Shown in pieces: positions 19,219 to 31,166 of a DNA stretch of 64,000 nucleotides; the stretch's first letter is position 1; each line of letters opens with the position of its first letter. Below the pieces are notes generated by a model. It had not been told where the DNA came from and made no database searches. It worked only from the letters and a program-made list of their open reading frames with translations. Source of the DNA: Antarcticimicrobium sediminis (GTDB lineage: Bacteria; Pseudomonadota; Alphaproteobacteria; Rhodobacterales; Rhodobacteraceae); assembly GCF_004348975.1 (NCBI RefSeq), contig NZ_SMFP01000005.1, positions 212,527 to 276,526 on the forward strand. Reading direction: 5' to 3'. Both the position numbers and the translations under genes were made by a program.

Positions 19219-20847
19219 TTACTTCGCGCCCTCCAGCACATGGCCATAAAGGTCGCGCAGCGTGCGCTTGAGAACCTTGCCCGTCGCGTTGAGCGGCAGC
19301 GCATCGGTGAACACCACCCGGTCGGGGATCTGCCAGCTGGCGATCTTGTCCTCGTAGTAGGCGCGCAGTTCTTCTTCGGTCGGGGTCTCATCCTCGGCCG
19401 GCACGGCGATCAGAATCGGGCGCTCGTCCCATTTCGGGTGTGGCACGCCGATCACCGCCGCATTGGCCAACTTGGGATGGCCCATGGCGATGTTTTCCAG
19501 CTCGACCGAGCTGATCCATTCGCCGCCCGACTTGATGATGTCCTTGGACCGGTCGCGGATGGTCATATAGCCATCCTCGTCCAGCGTGGCGACATCGCCG
19601 GTGGCGAACCAGCCGTCCTGCAGAATGTTCTGATCATCCATACGGAAATAGCTGTCCAGCACCCAATGCCCGCGCACCAGCAGATCGCCCTGTGCCTCGC
19701 CGTCATTGGGCAGGGTGTTGCCATGATCGTCGACGATCTTCAGCTCGACACCAAACGGCGGCCGACCCTGGTTTTCGCGCAGCTTGTGCTGCGCCTCTTC
19801 GGTCAGCGCCTTGTGCTTGGCCAGCGGCTGGTTCGAGGTGCCCAGCGGGCTCATCTCGCTCATGCCCCAAGCATGCACCGTCTCCACGCCATAGGTATCG
19901 CGGAATTCCGCGATCATCGAGGGCGGACAGGCCGAACCGCCGATCACGGTTCGGGCCAGGCTATCCAGTTTCGACCCCGCCTGGCGCGCATAGGTCAACA
20001 GCCCCAGCCAGATCGTCGGCACCCCCATTGCCAGCGTCACACCGTGGCCATCGATCAGCTTGACCAGCGCTTCACCAGACAGATCCGGTCCCGGCATCAC
20101 CATCGCCGCCCCGGACATCGCGCAGCCATAGGGCGCGCCCCAAGCGTTGACGTGGAACATCGGAACCACCGGCATCACGATATCGCGCGCCGAATAGCCG
20201 ATCACGTCAAGCGTATTCGACGCAAAAGCGTGCAGCACGGTCGAGCGGTGGGAGTACAGAACGCCCTTGGGATGCCCCGTGGTTCCCGAGGTATAGCACA
20301 GGCTCGAGGCGGTATTCTCGTCAAACTCGGGCCATTGGTAATCCGCATCTCCGGTCTGAATAAAATCATCGTAGAACATCACCCCCGGAAGCTGCTCGGA
20401 CAGTTTGTCCTCATGCGGCCCCATCACGATCACATGCTCAAGCTTGGGCATTTGATCGCGCAGCTTTGCCACCAGCGGCAGGAAGGTGGCATCGACGAAC
20501 AACACCTTGTCGTCGGCGTGATCGACGATATAGACAAGCTGCTCCGGGAACAGCCGGGGGTTGATCGTGTGACAGACGAAACCGCCCCCTGACGCCCCGT
20601 AATAGATCTCCAGATGGCGCCGGTTGTTCCAGGCGATGGTACCGCACCGCGCTTGTGGCTCCAGCCCCAGCTTGGTCAAGGCCGAGCCCAGCAGGCGCGC
20701 GTTGTGCCCCACCGCGCCCCAACTCGTCTCCTCGGCACCGCCGCCGGTCGTATTCACCGAAATGATCGGCGTGTCGGCGTGATACCGCACGGCGTGATCG
20801 ATCAGGGACGAAATCAGCAAGGGTTTGGTCATCATCTGGCCAAGCAT
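19219..20847 (-). CDS. long-chain/medium-chain acyl-CoA synthetase (AMP-binding)
   Basis: This 542-residue ANL-superfamily ligase has [17 protein letters not shown], the downstream [20 protein letters not shown] region and a C-terminal [15 protein letters not shown] with the catalytic lysine. These are typical of fatty-acyl-CoA synthetases of the FadD3/AlkK type. The start at 20847 follows GAGGAG; the open frame extends to 20994 but without support. It activates a fatty acid to the CoA ester at the cytoplasmic side. The TTACG-type palindrome upstream suggests control by a fatty-acid or branched-chain regulator. Confidence 0.9.
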   Translation of the reverse strand: MLGQMMTKPLLISSLIDHAVRYHADTPIISVNTTGGGAEETSWGAVGHNARLLGSALTKLGLEPQARCGTIAWNNRRHLEIYYGASGGGFVCHTINPRLFPEQLVYIVDHADDKVLFVDATFLPLVAKLRDQMPKLEHVIVMGPHEDKLSEQLPGVMFYDDFIQTGDADYQWPEFDENTASSLCYTSGTTGHPKGVLYSHRSTVLHAFASNTLDVIGYSARDIVMPVVPMFHVNAWGAPYGCAMSGAAMVMPGPDLSGEALVKLIDGHGVTLAMGVPTIWLGLLTYARQAGSKLDSLARTVIGGSACPPSMIAEFRDTYGVETVHAWGMSEMSPLGTSNQPLAKHKALTEEAQHKLRENQGRPPFGVELKIVDDHGNTLPNDGEAQGDLLVRGHWVLDSYFRMDDQNILQDGWFATGDVATLDEDGYMTIRDRSKDIIKSGGEWISSVELENIAMGHPKLANAAVIGVPHPKWDERPILIAVPAEDETPTEEELRAYYEDKIASWQIPDRVVFTDALPLNATGKVLKRTLRDLYGHVLEGAK

Positions 20848-20998
20848 GGCGCACTCCTCGGTGTTGCCCTCGGGCGACAGCGGCCCGAACATTAAATTTT
20901 CGAGAAGCCTGAACGCCGCGCGATCCGGTCCGATCACGTCTGACGCCCATCTTCCTCCCACGCCGTTCCTGCCAAACCGCAAAGGGGCTGGCAATATC

Positions 20999-21011
20999 TT
21001 ACGTTCCGTAA
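20999..21011. promoter_or_regulatory. perfect TTACG-TTC-CGTAA palindrome, candidate operator
   Basis: The 13-base perfect dyad TTACGTTCCGTAA lies between the divergent acyl-CoA synthetase and thioesterase genes. It resembles TTTACGT-type sites of regulators such as LiuR that control acyl-CoA catabolism in proteobacteria. The spacing differs from that consensus as I remember it, so the regulator is uncertain. Confidence 0.45.
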
Positions 21012-21102
21012 AACCCGACCGGGAAATAACTTTCCGTCACCCAGCAAACCGCCGGGCACAATAATCTTGCCGAGACGTCTTTACGCACGTAGCACAGCGG
21101 AC

Positions 21103-21582
21103 ATGGATTTACGCTATCTCACCCCGCTCACGCCCGCGGAGCAACTCGCCCAGGGTCTCGCCGCATCGCAACCGATGGCCATGGCCGACCGGGTGCGGTT
21201 TTCCGAACTCGACACCCAGAACCACGTCAACAACAAGGCCTATATCGACTGGTTCGAGAGGGTGCGGATCGTGCACCTGAACCAGGTGATCGTTCCGCAC
21301 TATGCCCCCGGCCCCGCGCCCCGCGTCGCCCTGCACAGCGCCAGCATCCGCTATCACAAGGAAATGCTCGCGGAGGAGCCCTATATCGCCACAGCTGGCG
21401 TCGTGACCTTCCGCACCAGCTCTCTCACGCTGGAGCAACAGATCTGGTCCGGCGATCTGCGCGCCACGATGCAGGCCGTGATGGTCATGCTGCGCCCGGA
21501 CGGCTCCGGCGCGCGCTATCCTTTGCCCGAAGATCTGTGCGCCCATTTCATCGCCGAAGAGGGCGCACGCCGTGACGCCTAG
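21103..21582 (+). CDS. hotdog-fold acyl-CoA thioesterase (4-hydroxybenzoyl-CoA thioesterase/YbgC-like)
   Basis: This 159-residue protein has the hotdog active-site segment RFSELDTQNHVNNKAYIDWF (residues about 33-52), with the catalytic aspartate and the HVNN motif of acyl-CoA thioesterases. The start at 21103 (ATG) is preferred over a TTG at 21067. It is divergent from the acyl-CoA synthetase across 255 bp, and the two probably have related roles in acyl-CoA balance. It ends six bases before the pgi stop on the other strand. Confidence 0.8.
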   Translation: MDLRYLTPLTPAEQLAQGLAASQPMAMADRVRFSELDTQNHVNNKAYIDWFERVRIVHLNQVIVPHYAPGPAPRVALHSASIRYHKEMLAEEPYIATAGVVTFRTSSLTLEQQIWSGDLRATMQAVMVMLRPDGSGARYPLPEDLCAHFIAEEGARRDA

Positions 21583-21588
21583 GCTAGG

Positions 21589-23196
21589 CTAGCCGCCATG
21601 CTGGCGCAAGTGATCGACCAGCGCCAGGGTTGAGCCATCCAACCCCTCGCCAGTCTCATCTCCTGCCAGTATCGGCGTCAGCCAGGTCGCCACCTCCTTG
21701 CCCAGTTCGACCCCGAACTGATCGAAGGAATTGATCCCCAGGATCACCCCCTCGACGAACACCCGGTGTTCGTAAAGCGCAATGAGCTGGCCCAGCACAA
21801 ACGGGGTAAGCTGCGGATAGCTCAACGTGACCGAGGGGCGATTGCCCTCGAACACCCGATGCCGCGCCTGACGCTCCAGCTCGGCGCCCTGCATCCCCTG
21901 TGCTTCCATCATCGCGCGGGCCTGATCCAGCGAGCGGCCCAGCATCAGCGCCTTGGACTGAGCCAGACAATTGGCCATCAACAGCCGGTGGTGATGCGCC
22001 ATTTCTGGTTCATGCCCCCGCGCCGCAATCAGGAATTCACAGGGCACCACATCGGTGCCCTGATGCAGCAGTTGGAAGAAGGCATGCTGCCCGTTGGTCC
22101 CCGGCTCGCCCCAGACAATCGGCCCGCTGCGCCCCTCCAGCGCGCTGCCATCCATCGCCACCGACTTGCCGTTTGATTCCATCTCCAACTGCTGAAGATA
22201 GGCCGGCAGACGCGCGAGACGTTGGTCATAGGGCAGCACCGCGCGGGTCGGAAAGCCGCAGACACGGCTGTGCCAAAGCCCGGTCAGCGCCATCAGCACC
22301 GGCAGGTTTTCGCCCCAGGCGGCCGTGCGGAAATGGGCGTCCATCGCCTGCCCGCCGCGCAAAAACTCGACAAAGGTGTCCGGCCCGACGGCGATCATCA
22401 AGGGCAACCCGATCGGGCCCCAGATCGAATACCGCCCACCGACCCAGTCCGCGAACCCGAACACCCGCTCGGGCGGGATACCAAAGGCCCCGGCCAAGGC
22501 ACCCGCGCAAGAGATCGCAGAAAACTGCCGCGCCGGATCGCCGCCCCCGCGTTGCATCCAGTCGCGCGCGCTGTGCGCATTGGTCATCGTCTCGACCGTG
22601 GTAAAGGTCTTGGACGACACATTGACCCAAGTGGTTTTCGGATCGAGCCCCTTCAGCGTGTCAGCAAGATGCGCCCCATCCACGTTGGAGACATAATGCA
22701 GCCGTGGTCCGTCATGATAGGGCGCCAGCGCCAGCGTCGCCATCGCCGGCCCCAGATCCGAGCCGCCGATCCCGATGCTGATGACATCGGTAATCGCCCC
22801 GCCAGAGCCGGACAGCGTCCCGTCGCGCAGCGCGCGGGAAAAATCCTGCATGCGCGCCAGACCGCTGCGCACCTGCGGCATCACATCCTGCCCCTCGACC
22901 AGCACCGGCCCGCCGTCAAGATTGCGCAGCGCCGTATGCAAGGCCGCGCGATGCTCGGTTTCATTGACCAGCGCGCCGCCAAACATCGCCGCGCGCCGCC
23001 CGGCCAGATCCACGCGGTCACACAGCGCAATCAGCGCCGCGCGGATCGACGCGTCAATCAAGGTCTTGGAATAATCCAGCCGCAGCGCGTCTGTTTGGGC
23101 GCTGAACCGTGCCGCACGCTCCGGATCTTCTTTAAACTGCCCGACGATCCGCCGCCCCTGCGTCCGGTCGTGCAGGGCTTTCAATTCCTGCCACAT
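21589..23196 (-). CDS. pgi: glucose-6-phosphate isomerase
   Basis: This 535-residue enzyme interconverts glucose 6-phosphate and fructose 6-phosphate. Family marks include [12 protein letters not shown] near residue 150, [16 protein letters not shown] and the signature [14 protein letters not shown], plus a C-terminal GVELGKEVA. It is the last gene of zwf-pgl-pgi, 41 bases after pgl, a common arrangement in Rhodobacteraceae that feeds glucose into the Entner-Doudoroff or oxidative pentose route. Confidence 0.97.
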   Translation of the reverse strand: MWQELKALHDRTQGRRIVGQFKEDPERAARFSAQTDALRLDYSKTLIDASIRAALIALCDRVDLAGRRAAMFGGALVNETEHRAALHTALRNLDGGPVLVEGQDVMPQVRSGLARMQDFSRALRDGTLSGSGGAITDVISIGIGGSDLGPAMATLALAPYHDGPRLHYVSNVDGAHLADTLKGLDPKTTWVNVSSKTFTTVETMTNAHSARDWMQRGGGDPARQFSAISCAGALAGAFGIPPERVFGFADWVGGRYSIWGPIGLPLMIAVGPDTFVEFLRGGQAMDAHFRTAAWGENLPVLMALTGLWHSRVCGFPTRAVLPYDQRLARLPAYLQQLEMESNGKSVAMDGSALEGRSGPIVWGEPGTNGQHAFFQLLHQGTDVVPCEFLIAARGHEPEMAHHHRLLMANCLAQSKALMLGRSLDQARAMMEAQGMQGAELERQARHRVFEGNRPSVTLSYPQLTPFVLGQLIALYEHRVFVEGVILGINSFDQFGVELGKEVATWLTPILAGDETGEGLDGSTLALVDHLRQHGG

Positions 23197-23237
23197 AAAT
23201 CGCTATACCTCAAATCTTACTCTGAATCGCTCATCGG

Positions 23238-23909
23238 TTATTCTGCCCAATGTATCGTGGTGCCCTTCAGGATCGCCTGCACCGGGGCGTCCTGCGGGGA
23301 AAGGGAGGTCGCGCGATCCAGCGCCGCGCGTTTCTCCTCGCCATAAATCACCAGATGTTTCGACAGCGCCCCGTCCAGCACCCGCGCGCTCAGCGAGATC
23401 CGCGGCTCCGGAACGCCATCGGGGCGCAGCCTGGCCAGCACCGGCGCATCCGGCGCCAATGCCGCCGCCAGCCCCTCGGCGCCGGGAAACAGCGAGGCCA
23501 CGTGCATGTCGCTGCCCATGCCCAGCAACAGAACCGAAATCGGCAGTTCCCGGGTCAGCCTCGCCTCGATCCCGACCAGCCCCTCATCGGCGCCGTCATC
23601 AGGCGCCCACAGCGGCAGGAACCGGGCGCGCGCGGCCCGATGGGTGATCAACCTCTCGCGGATCAGCCGCGCGTTGGAGCGGGAATGATCGGCCGGGACA
23701 CAGCGTTCATCGGTGGGGAAAACATGCACCCTTTCCCAATCCAGATCGGCAGCGCAGAGCGTGTCGAACACCGCCCCCGGCGTCGTCCCCCCCGGCACCG
23801 CGAAAGAGGCGCTGTCATGGCGCAAAAGATGCGATTCCAGCTCTCCCGCCAGTCGGTTGGCCAGATCCATGGCCAGCATTTCCCGGTCCGGATACTCCAC
23901 TAAGTTCAT
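23238..23909 (-). CDS. pgl: 6-phosphogluconolactonase
   Basis: This 223-residue protein of the DevB/NagB-like family hydrolyses 6-phosphogluconolactone. It has SFAVPGGTTPGAVFDTL, VHVFPTDERCVP and LLGMGSDMHVASLFPG, the usual substrate and active-site segments. The start at 23909 makes an exact ATGA overlap with the zwf stop and has AGGG nine bases upstream; an upstream in-frame ATG at 23927 is less likely. It lies between zwf and pgi, its metabolic neighbours. Confidence 0.94.
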   Translation of the reverse strand: MNLVEYPDREMLAMDLANRLAGELESHLLRHDSASFAVPGGTTPGAVFDTLCAADLDWERVHVFPTDERCVPADHSRSNARLIRERLITHRAARARFLPLWAPDDGADEGLVGIEARLTRELPISVLLLGMGSDMHVASLFPGAEGLAAALAPDAPVLARLRPDGVPEPRISLSARVLDGALSKHLVIYGEEKRAALDRATSLSPQDAPVQAILKGTTIHWAE

Positions 23910-25381
23910 GGATTGATCCCTCGCCATCCTCTCCCGTCGCGCTTCATCAGCAGGTCCGCATCAACCGGACCGGTGGTGCCGATGACATAGGGTTTAGGCA
24001 CATCGCCGCGCGACTGCCAGCCCGCAATCACCGGATCGGTCCAGGCCCAGGCCTCCTCGACCTCGTCGCCGCGCATGAACAAGGTCTGATTGCCCCGGAT
24101 CACATCCATGATCAATCGCTCATAAGCATCGGCGGGATCGCGCCCGTCTGGCCCCAGCGCCTCGGCGAAACTCATGTCGAGCGGCACATCCACCAACCGC
24201 ATGCCGCCCGGCCCCGGCTCTTTGATGGTCACATGCAGCGTGATCCCCTCGTTGGGTTGCAAGCGGATGGTCAGGGTATTGGCATGACGCCCCGCATCGG
24301 CGCCGAAAATCGAATGCGGCGCATCCTTGAACATCACGTTGATCACCGAGGATCGTGCCACCAACCGCTTGCCGGTGCGCAGATAGAACGGTGTCCCGGC
24401 CCAACGCCAATTGCTGATATGGGCCTTCAACGCGATATAGCTTTCGGTCGTGCTGCGCGGATTGCCCACCTCGTCGCGATAGCCCAGCGGCCCATCAGTC
24501 CCCGCAGGCACCGCGGGATCGGCGACATACTGGCCACGCACGATATGATGCGGCGACATCGCGTCCAGCGCGCGGATCACCTTGAGCTTTTCATCGCGCA
24601 CCGCGTCAGGCTCGAACTTTGCCGGTGGTTCCATCGCGATCAGGCACAAAAGCTGCATCAGGTGGTTTTGCACCATATCCCGCATCGCGCCGGCGCGATC
24701 ATAATAGTCACCGCGCCCGCCGACACCAACGGACTCAGCGACGGTGATCTGGATGTGATCCACATACTGGCTGTTCCACAGCGGCTCGAACAGCATATTG
24801 CCGAACCGCACCGCCATCAGGTTCTGCACAGTCTCCTTGCCCAGATAGTGGTCGATGCGATAAATCTCGCTCTCGTCGAACTGCTCGGCCAGCGTGGCAT
24901 TCAACGCCCGCGCACTGGCCAGATCATGACCAAAGGGTTTTTCCACCACGATCCGCGTCAGATCCGAGACCAGACCGAATTCGCGGATCCGACGCGCCAG
25001 ATCACCAAACAGGCTTGGCCCGACCGAGAAATAAAATGCCCGCACCCGCCCCGGCGTCAGCTTTGCGGCCAGCGCCTCCCAGCCCTTCGAGCCGCGAGCG
25101 TCGATCCGCTGATAGTCGACGCAGGCCAGAAATCCATCCAGCATCCCCGGCTCACCGGCCTGTTTCGGGCTGAATTCGCGCACAGCATCGGCCACGAGAT
25201 CGCAGAACGCATCCTGGCTCATGTCGCTGCGCGCCGCGCCGATCACCCGCGCGCCTTTCGGCATCTGTCCGGCACAGAACCGCCGGAACAACGCCGGCAG
25301 GATCTTGCGCCGCCCCAGATCCCCGGTCGCGCCCACCACCACCAGGTCGAACGGATCCACCGGTATCACCAGCGACGCCAT
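23906..25381 (-). CDS. zwf: glucose-6-phosphate 1-dehydrogenase
   Basis: This 491-residue NAD(P)-dependent enzyme has the nucleotide-binding GATGDLGRRKILPAL near residue 18 and the active-site signature RIDHYLGKE at residues 175-183. It makes 6-phosphogluconolactone from glucose 6-phosphate and starts the zwf-pgl-pgi operon. The pgl start overlaps its stop. Length is normal for the family and no truncation is seen. Confidence 0.97.
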   Translation of the reverse strand: MASLVIPVDPFDLVVVGATGDLGRRKILPALFRRFCAGQMPKGARVIGAARSDMSQDAFCDLVADAVREFSPKQAGEPGMLDGFLACVDYQRIDARGSKGWEALAAKLTPGRVRAFYFSVGPSLFGDLARRIREFGLVSDLTRIVVEKPFGHDLASARALNATLAEQFDESEIYRIDHYLGKETVQNLMAVRFGNMLFEPLWNSQYVDHIQITVAESVGVGGRGDYYDRAGAMRDMVQNHLMQLLCLIAMEPPAKFEPDAVRDEKLKVIRALDAMSPHHIVRGQYVADPAVPAGTDGPLGYRDEVGNPRSTTESYIALKAHISNWRWAGTPFYLRTGKRLVARSSVINVMFKDAPHSIFGADAGRHANTLTIRLQPNEGITLHVTIKEPGPGGMRLVDVPLDMSFAEALGPDGRDPADAYERLIMDVIRGNQTLFMRGDEVEEAWAWTDPVIAGWQSRGDVPKPYVIGTTGPVDADLLMKRDGRGWRGINP

Positions 25382-25547
25382 ATTGATCCTCCTGCCGCAT
25401 TGCCTTGCCCAGTCCGGGCCCTGTGTAACACATCCTATGCCCGGGCTGGCGTCGCATCACAACTCTGACAGCCGAATCCCGGCGACTTTATTTCGGTCTC
25501 GAACTCAGGTTAGATCCCCCTCGCCCGCAGCGAAGGACAGACCACGG
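25382..25547. promoter_or_regulatory. divergent promoter region of zwf and the radical SAM gene
   Basis: This 166-bp gap separates two divergent genes and should hold both promoters. GAAGGA at 25532-25537 serves as ribosome binding site for the radical SAM gene. No clear palindromic operator was seen. Confidence 0.35.
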
Positions 25548-26495
25548 ATGAAAGACATCATTACGGCGAACAAAGGCAAATTCCGCGACCGCCAAGTGAC
25601 CCGCGACGGTCAACCGCGGGCCTCGGTGCCGCTAAGCCATCCCGAAACGCTCTGGTTCAACACCGGCACGCTGTGCAACATCACCTGCGCCAACTGCTAT
25701 ATCGACAGCAGCCCGATCAATGACGCGCTGGTCTATATCACCGCCGACGAGGTTGTGGGCTATCTCGACCAGATCAAGACCCGCAACTGGCCGGTGCGCG
25801 AGATCGGGTTCACCGGCGGCGAGCCGTTTATGAACCCGCAAATGATAGACATGACCGATCGCGCCCTGACGCGCGGCTATGAGGTGCTGATCCTCACCAA
25901 TGCGATGCAGCCGATGATGCGCCCACGGGTGCAAGAGGGGCTGAAACGCTTGCAGGCCGCACATGGCGACCGCCTGACCCTGCGGATTTCGCTCGATCAC
26001 TATTCACCGGTGCAGCACGACGCCGAACGCGGGGCCGGCGGTTTTGCCCGCACGCTTGCGGGGATGGACTGGCTGCGCGACCAGGGGATCACGATGACGG
26101 TCGCGGGCCGCACCATCTGGTGCGAAACCGAGGATCAGGCCCGCGCCGGGTTTGCCGCGCTGTATGCGGCGCGCGGCTATGCCATCGAGGCCACCGATCC
26201 CGGCCAGACCGTGCTGTTTCCGGAAATGGATGCAAGCGCCGAAGTGCCCGAAATCACCGCCGCCTGCTGGGGCCTGCTGAACACCGCGCCTGAATCGGTG
26301 ATGTGTGCCTCGTCCCGCATGGTGGTGAAACGGCGCGGCGCCGAACGGCCGGTGGTACAGGCCTGCACCCTGCTGCCTCACGACCCGCAATTCGAGTTGG
26401 GGGAAACGCTGGAAGCGGCCGAACGCGACGTCTTCCTCAACCACCCCCATTGCGCCAAGTTCTGTGTGCTGGGCGGGGCAAGCTGCGCTGGCTGA
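25548..26495 (+). CDS. radical SAM protein of unknown function
   Basis: This 315-residue protein has the radical SAM cluster motif CNITCANC (CX3CX2C, residues about 44-51) and GGEPFMNP shortly after. A C-terminal cysteine cluster (CAKFCVLGGASC near the end) may hold an auxiliary site, somewhat like SPASM proteins but shorter. The start at 25548 has GAAGGACAG upstream; the open frame extends upstream to 25221 into zwf without support. It stands alone between zwf and an RTX gene, so neighbours give no substrate clue. Confidence 0.85.
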   Translation: MKDIITANKGKFRDRQVTRDGQPRASVPLSHPETLWFNTGTLCNITCANCYIDSSPINDALVYITADEVVGYLDQIKTRNWPVREIGFTGGEPFMNPQMIDMTDRALTRGYEVLILTNAMQPMMRPRVQEGLKRLQAAHGDRLTLRISLDHYSPVQHDAERGAGGFARTLAGMDWLRDQGITMTVAGRTIWCETEDQARAGFAALYAARGYAIEATDPGQTVLFPEMDASAEVPEITAACWGLLNTAPESVMCASSRMVVKRRGAERPVVQACTLLPHDPQFELGETLEAAERDVFLNHPHCAKFCVLGGASCAG

Positions 26496-26497
26496 GC

Positions 26498-26525
26498 ATC
26501 AGCCCGGTGTCAAATCCGGGCTGAT
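26498..26525. terminator. intrinsic hairpin between convergent radical SAM and RTX genes
   Basis: A perfect 10-bp stem ATCAGCCCGG / CCGGGCTGAT with an 8-base loop starts just after the radical SAM stop. It lacks a long T run, but its position between convergent stops supports termination. Confidence 0.65.
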
Positions 26526-26558
26526 CCCCTGAGATCCCATGCGCTTTGTCTTGTGGCC

Positions 26559-27620
26559 TCAGAACGCCCAGTCATCGACCAGAAAGTTATCAGCCGTCAA
26601 CGCTGTCTCACCGCCGAAACTGACCAAGACATTGTCCCCGAAATACAGTTTGCCCACCGCATTATCCATATAAAGTTTGTCCTCCTCGGCGGCGGACCAG
26701 ATCGATTTGTCAAAGGTGACCTCGGTATCGCGGACCTCCTCGGCATCAAAGATGATGACATCCTTCTCGGCGGAAAAATCGTTGATCCGGGCCAGCTTGG
26801 AATAGCTGTCCAATTCCAGATAAACCTTGTCGTTGCCATTTCCTGTACGGATCACATCCGGCGCCTCGGCGAAACTGCCGGACAGGACATAGATCGTGTC
26901 GTTGCCCGCCCCTGCATTCGCGGTTTCCGAATACATCCCGTCCAGGACGATGGTGTCTGCCCCGCCTCTGGTGCGGATCACCGCGTCGAAATCATTTGGA
27001 TAGCTGCTTGAGGAGGCGTTCATGAGCACGACATCAGCGCCCTTGCCGGTGTCCACGATCAACGAGCTGTCGACACCGATATCAGCGGAATATTCAAACC
27101 GGTCGTCGCCACCGCCCAGATTGACCCGGATCACCCCGTCCACCCGCATCGACGCCGTCTGATGCAGGAACACCGTCTCGTCCAGGTCTCCGCCGATAAT
27201 GGCCAAATCCTCCGGAGTGTTGCCAATGGCGGACAGTTCGATATCGAATTCCCGATGTTCAACCGAGCGCAGCAGCGGCGCGACGCCGGTAAGGTCAAGA
27301 TCGCTCGCCTTTGCACTGTAGTCCGTCATATCGACCGTAACAGCGACTGCCAGCGTGTCATATCCCTTGCCCCCGTCAAAGCTCAGCCGGGCGAGTTGAT
27401 CGAGCCCCGCCAGCCCATCGAAATTGAGGGTGATATTCTCCAGCCGGTCACGCCCTGTGCCGCCGAAGAACCGATCTGACACGTCATAGTCCGGGTCCAC
27501 GCCGTCGATCCCGTAAAAGTAAAAGACGTCGTTCCCCGCCAGCCCGTAGAAGCTTTCGCGGATTTCCGATCCAGCCGACATCACGTTGTCACGGTCGGTG
27601 CCGAAATAGGTACTGCGCAT
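26559..27620 (-). CDS. RTX-type calcium-binding repeat protein (probable type I secreted)
   Basis: This 353-residue protein carries scattered nonapeptide-like calcium repeats: GGTGRDRLE, GGKGYDTLA, GGGDDRFEY, TGKGADVVL, RGGADTIVL, GAGNDTIYV and GNGNDKVYL. There is no N-terminal signal peptide. The C-terminus ends ALTADNFLVDDWAF, an acidic-hydrophobic tail similar to those of type I secretion substrates. It is strongly acidic. No recognisable enzyme domain and no secretion genes lie nearby, so a surface or exported calcium-binding role is inferred only from the repeats. Confidence 0.8.
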   Translation of the reverse strand: MRSTYFGTDRDNVMSAGSEIRESFYGLAGNDVFYFYGIDGVDPDYDVSDRFFGGTGRDRLENITLNFDGLAGLDQLARLSFDGGKGYDTLAVAVTVDMTDYSAKASDLDLTGVAPLLRSVEHREFDIELSAIGNTPEDLAIIGGDLDETVFLHQTASMRVDGVIRVNLGGGDDRFEYSADIGVDSSLIVDTGKGADVVLMNASSSSYPNDFDAVIRTRGGADTIVLDGMYSETANAGAGNDTIYVLSGSFAEAPDVIRTGNGNDKVYLELDSYSKLARINDFSAEKDVIIFDAEEVRDTEVTFDKSIWSAAEEDKLYMDNAVGKLYFGDNVLVSFGGETALTADNFLVDDWAF

Positions 27621-27855
27621 GGTGTCCCGTCCCTTTATTCAATATGACATGTCTCCGGCAGGCTCCTCGCCCCGGATGACGCCGCCAAAACTCTAGGCGG
27701 CAGCAAAGCGCAATACAATCCAGCGTTTAGCATTATCTAAAATTTCACGTCTAAAGAATGCGACCTGCGCCGGAATCACACGACAGAGACGGGCGACGGA
27801 CGACGGACGCACAGGTCGGACACGAATACGCCCCGAATACGAACGCCAGATTGCA

Positions 27856-28125
27856 TCAGTGCAGCGTGAATTCACCCACCACGTTGCGCCACTCTCCCGG
27901 CGAAATCATCTTGCGGTGATTGAAGCGCACCGAATGGAGCGGCCCGTCGATCTCGCGCTGCCAGAACTCCACGAATTCGAACAATCGCGGGTGATCCGGC
28001 GCAAGGTCATAGTCCTGCCAGACAAAGCTGTTCAGCACATGAGTATAGTCCGGCATGTGATAGAAAAACTCTGCCGTGGTCAGCCCATATCCCTTCAGCA
28101 TCAGTTCGGTTTCCGATGTTTTCAT
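27856..28125 (-). CDS. usg: Usg family protein
   Basis: This small 89-residue protein matches the alphaproteobacterial Usg family: MLKGYGLTTAEFFYHMPDY and WQREIDGPLHSVRFNHRKMI are its characteristic stretches. The function is unknown; the name comes from its place upstream of other genes in early maps. It is divergent from gyrA. The start at 28125 is supported by a purine-rich region upstream. Confidence 0.85.
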   Translation of the reverse strand: MKTSETELMLKGYGLTTAEFFYHMPDYTHVLNSFVWQDYDLAPDHPRLFEFVEFWQREIDGPLHSVRFNHRKMISPGEWRNVVGEFTLH

Positions 28126-28249
28126 TTTTTCGGCCCCTTTTCTGCTCTCACAGGACCATGATCACCGGAAATTTCTATTTTTCAACAAAAACAGTGTGTT
28201 ATCAGAGGCTACAGGTGGCTGCCAAGACCATCCGGAATGGCCCATTGCA

Positions 28250-28273
28250 CCTTATCTATCGGGTCTGATAAGG
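28250..28273. promoter_or_regulatory. CCTTATC/GATAAGG inverted repeat in the gyrA upstream region
   Basis: A perfect 7-bp inverted repeat with a 10-base spacer lies 46-69 bp before the gyrA start and overlaps the likely promoter (TTGCAC at 28245, TATACT at 28278). It could be an operator or a supercoiling-sensitive promoter element; which one cannot be decided. Confidence 0.4.
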
Positions 28274-28318
28274 TGGTTATACTAAATATAGACCCCGCAC
28301 AAAGAATGGGCATGACCG

Positions 28319-31111
<2,793 letters not shown>

Positions 31112-31119
31112 TCCCTAAC

Positions 31120-31149
31120 GGAGCGTCTGGCCGCAGTGCCGGACGCTCC
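31120..31149. terminator. intrinsic terminator after gyrA
   Basis: A 12-bp stem GGAGCGTCTGGC / GCCGGACGCTCC with one G-T mismatch and a 6-base loop lies 8 bp after the gyrA stop. It also faces the end of the convergent ureohydrolase operon. Confidence 0.75.
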
Positions 31150-31166
31150 ACACTCTTTCGCGCTCC

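Noticed and set aside
27693..27875. 60-residue minus-strand frame after usg
   Set aside because: It overlaps the usg end, has no homology that I recognise and no ribosome binding site.
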